A stretch of DNA of 6,753 bases, taken from NCBI GenBank assembly GCA_964195155.1, contig CAXMOP010000092.1, positions 1 to 6,753 of the forward strand. The letters run 5' to 3'. Origin of the DNA: JACZST01 sp964195155. GTDB lineage: Bacteria; Actinomycetota; Acidimicrobiia; Spongiisociales; UBA5794. Below the pieces are notes generated by a model that saw only the letters and a program-made list of their open reading frames with translations, did not search any database and had not been told where the DNA came from. The translations under genes were made by a program, and so were the position numbers. Position 1 is the first letter of the stretch. Each line of letters begins with the position of its first letter. Below are positions 5,444 to 6,753 of this stretch, in pieces.

Positions 5444-6630
5444 ACGATCCCCTGAGCCCGAAGCTCGGTAATGCCGGCGTCGTCGTAGCCGAGCTCGCCA
5501 AGTACCTCATCGGTGTGCTCGCCGAGCAGCGGCGGGTGCCGTCGGATGGAGGTGGGGTTGTCGGACAGCCGCATCGGCAACCCGAGCGACCGAAAGCTGC
5601 CCATTGCCGGATGGTCGATGTCAACGACCATCTCGCGGGCGGCTGTGTGGGCACTGGAGAGGGCATCGGTCACCGAGTTCACCGGCCCATTCGGGATGCC
5701 GGCGGCGGACATCGCCTCGATCCACTCGACCCTGGTGCGGGTGCCGATACGTTCCTCGATGAGCCCTTCGATCTCGTCACGATTCCGCACTCGGTCGGCG
5801 TTGTTCTTGAACCGAGGATCGCTCGCCCAATCGGGATGGTCGAGAACCTCGCACAGCGCCTGGAACTGGACGTCGTTCCCGACGCCGACGGCTATCTCGC
5901 CATCGGACGCGGTGAACGTCCGGTATGGAACGATGTTGGGATGGGCGTTGCCATAGCGCTTGGCCGGTTCTCCCGATATGAGGTGGTTTGATGCGATGGC
6001 AGCAAGCATCTGCAATCCGGTGTCGTGCAGGTTCACCTCGGTGTGCTGGCCGCGACCGGTGTCGTGTCGTGCCTCGATTGCGCCCAGGATCGAGATGGTG
6101 GCGAACAACCCAACGCAGAAATCGACGATGGCGACCCCGAGCTTCATCGGCTCGCCGTTTGGCTCGCCGGTGATCGCCATCAGCCCGCTCTCGGCCTGGG
6201 TGATGAAGTCGTAGCCGAGCTCGCCGGCGCGGGGGCCGCTGCTGCCATATCCACTGATCGTGCAGCGGACTGCGCCCGGCGCCTGCTTAGCAAACCAGGC
6301 GTCGTCGAAACCCCAGCGCTGCATCGTGCCAAGCTTGAAGTTGTCGATGACGATGTCGGACCCCCTGATCAGCTCGCCGAGAATCTCCCGCCCCCGCTCC
6401 GAACCGAGGTTGAGCGTCATGCTGCGCTTGTTCCGGTTGATGTTGAGGTAGTAGGCCGATTCACCTTCTGCGAAGGGCGGCCCCCAGGCTCTGGTGTCGT
6501 CGCCGCGGCCGGGGCGTTCGATCTTGAGGACATCGGCGCCGAGGTCGCCGAGGAACATTGCGCAGAGCGGCCCGGCGAGAACACGAGTGAGATCGAGCAC
6601 CTTGAGGCCGCGCAATGCACCGTCGCTCAT
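5440..6630 (-). CDS. CaiB/BaiF (class III) CoA-transferase
   Basis: A 396-residue class III CoA-transferase, full family length (about 380-430). These enzymes move CoA between carboxylic acids through an acyl-aspartyl intermediate and work as interlocked dimers in the cytosol. The N-terminal signature is LKVLDLTRVLAGP (9-21) followed by LGADVLKIERPGRGDDTR. Then come YYLNINRNKRSMTLNL (60-75), SDIVIDNF (91-98), ISGYGSSGP (125-133) and GYDFITQAESGLMAITG. The predicted catalytic residue is Asp170 in VAIVDFCVGL, matching Asp169 of formyl-CoA transferase. RGQHTEVNLHDTGL and the terminal PLLGEHTDEVL also fit. The ATG at 6630 has GAGGAG (6638-6643) seven bases upstream. It leads a two-gene transcript with the F420-type oxidoreductase, so it probably activates the substrate that is then oxidised or reduced. 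The substrate cannot be deduced from the sequence. Confidence 0.95.
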   Translation of the reverse strand: MSDGALRGLKVLDLTRVLAGPLCAMFLGDLGADVLKIERPGRGDDTRAWGPPFAEGESAYYLNINRNKRSMTLNLGSERGREILGELIRGSDIVIDNFKLGTMQRWGFDDAWFAKQAPGAVRCTISGYGSSGPRAGELGYDFITQAESGLMAITGEPNGEPMKLGVAIVDFCVGLFATISILGAIEARHDTGRGQHTEVNLHDTGLQMLAAIASNHLISGEPAKRYGNAHPNIVPYRTFTASDGEIAVGVGNDVQFQALCEVLDHPDWASDPRFKNNADRVRNRDEIEGLIEERIGTRTRVEWIEAMSAAGIPNGPVNSVTDALSSAHTAAREMVVDIDHPAMGSFRSLGLPMRLSDNPTSIRRHPPLLGEHTDEVLGELGYDDAGITELRAQGIV

Positions 6631-6706
6631 CCTGCCGCTCCTCGATCGAGGAAGTCACGGTATCGTCGCAGAAAGGATTTCACGGCGGCCTGAAAGGTAG
6701 CCCGCA
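6631..6706. other. Divergent intergenic region of 76 bases
   Basis: This spacer lies between the minus-strand CoA-transferase start and the plus-strand gene at the right edge. Besides the palindrome at 6639-6652 it holds two back-to-back TANNNT words, TATCGT on the plus strand (6661-6666) and TACCGT on the minus strand (6662-6657), which are possible -10 boxes. Neither has a persuasive -35. AAAGG (6693-6697) is the probable ribosome site of the right-hand gene. Confidence 0.35.
6639..6652. promoter_or_regulatory. 14-base perfect palindrome over the CoA-transferase ribosome site
   Basis: TCCTCGATCGAGGA is a perfect palindrome nine bases before the CaiB/BaiF start codon, and it contains the gene's GGAG ribosome site. 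It could be an operator half-site pair, or could fold into a five-base stem that masks the ribosome site. A GATCGA-type palindrome can also arise by chance in such GC-rich DNA. Confidence 0.3.
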
Positions 6707-6753
6707 ATGGACACGAAGGTGCTGACACCGATCGAGGGACCGTCGGCGTGGTA
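6707..6753 (+). CDS. Start of a divergent gene, possibly a TauD/TfdA-like dioxygenase (cut by window edge)
   Basis: Only 15 complete codons are present, reading MDTKVLTPIEGPSAW, preceded by AAAGG at a spacing of nine bases. The PIxGPSAW opening resembles the N-terminus of some TauD/TfdA-family Fe(II)/2-oxoglutarate dioxygenases, where a GPxAW motif commonly lies within the first 20 residues. The iron ligands (HxD and distal His) would be far outside the window, so the family call is tentative. If correct, an oxygenase next to a CoA-transferase would fit a catabolic locus. The ATG, its ribosome site and the divergent position make a real gene start likely even if the family is wrong. Confidence 0.42.
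   Translation, partial: MDTKVLTPIEGPSAW

Noticed and set aside
4772..5455. A 227-codon plus-strand open frame
   Set aside because: It is antisense to the F420-type oxidoreductase and its translation has no coherent domain pattern.
6025..6693. A 222-codon plus-strand open frame
   Set aside because: It is antisense to the CoA-transferase and runs into the divergent spacer; no motif supports it.
1..6753. CRISPR array, IS element, phage or defence genes, tRNA or rRNA
   Set aside because: No regularly spaced repeats, transposase or phage-type motifs or RNA-gene sequences were seen; nearly all bases belong to metabolic genes.

Overview
The window looks like chromosomal DNA from a high-GC actinobacterium. 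Base composition is strongly GC-rich, with G/C-rich third codon positions. Five of the genes start with GTG, one gene is an F420-type luciferase-like oxidoreductase, and the lipoprotein has a Thr-rich linker directly after its lipobox cysteine. The lipoprotein style suggests Acidimicrobiia, but this is inference and no marker gene is present. The region is densely packed with catabolic-type genes. I see no phage, IS element, CRISPR array or RNA gene.

Layout from left to right. Positions 1-389 (minus) hold the N-terminal part of a family-3 solute-binding lipoprotein of an ABC importer, cut by the window edge. Positions 390-494 are a gap with strong inverted repeats. Positions 495-3169 (minus) are a compact four-gene run, transcribed right to left: two tandem Asp/Glu/hydantoin racemase-superfamily paralogues, a small NTF2/SnoaL-like protein and a short-chain dehydrogenase (SDR)-fold protein. 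These genes are joined by 4-base GTGA overlaps or a 10-base gap. Only 29 bases separate this run from a divergent plus-strand gene (3199-4560) for a fumarate-reductase/KstD-type FAD dehydrogenase. That gene's 3' end overlaps by 11 bases the end of a converging minus-strand pair (4550-6630): a TIGR03620-like F420-dependent oxidoreductase preceded by a CaiB/BaiF (class III) CoA-transferase. At the right edge a divergent plus-strand gene begins (6707), whose first residues resemble TauD/TfdA dioxygenases.

Taken together this reads as an uptake-and-degradation locus for an unidentified organic acid: import (binding protein), CoA activation (CaiB/BaiF), flavin- and F420-dependent redox steps, and racemase/SDR/NTF2-fold steps. 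The substrate cannot be read from the sequence. The most unusual points are three. Both tandem racemase-like proteins appear to lack both catalytic cysteines. The SDR lacks the Ser, Tyr and Lys of its catalytic tetrad. The 29-base divergent spacer carries a near-perfectly mirrored TAGGGT-N6-GTG arrangement, which suits back-to-back leaderless promoters or one shared operator.
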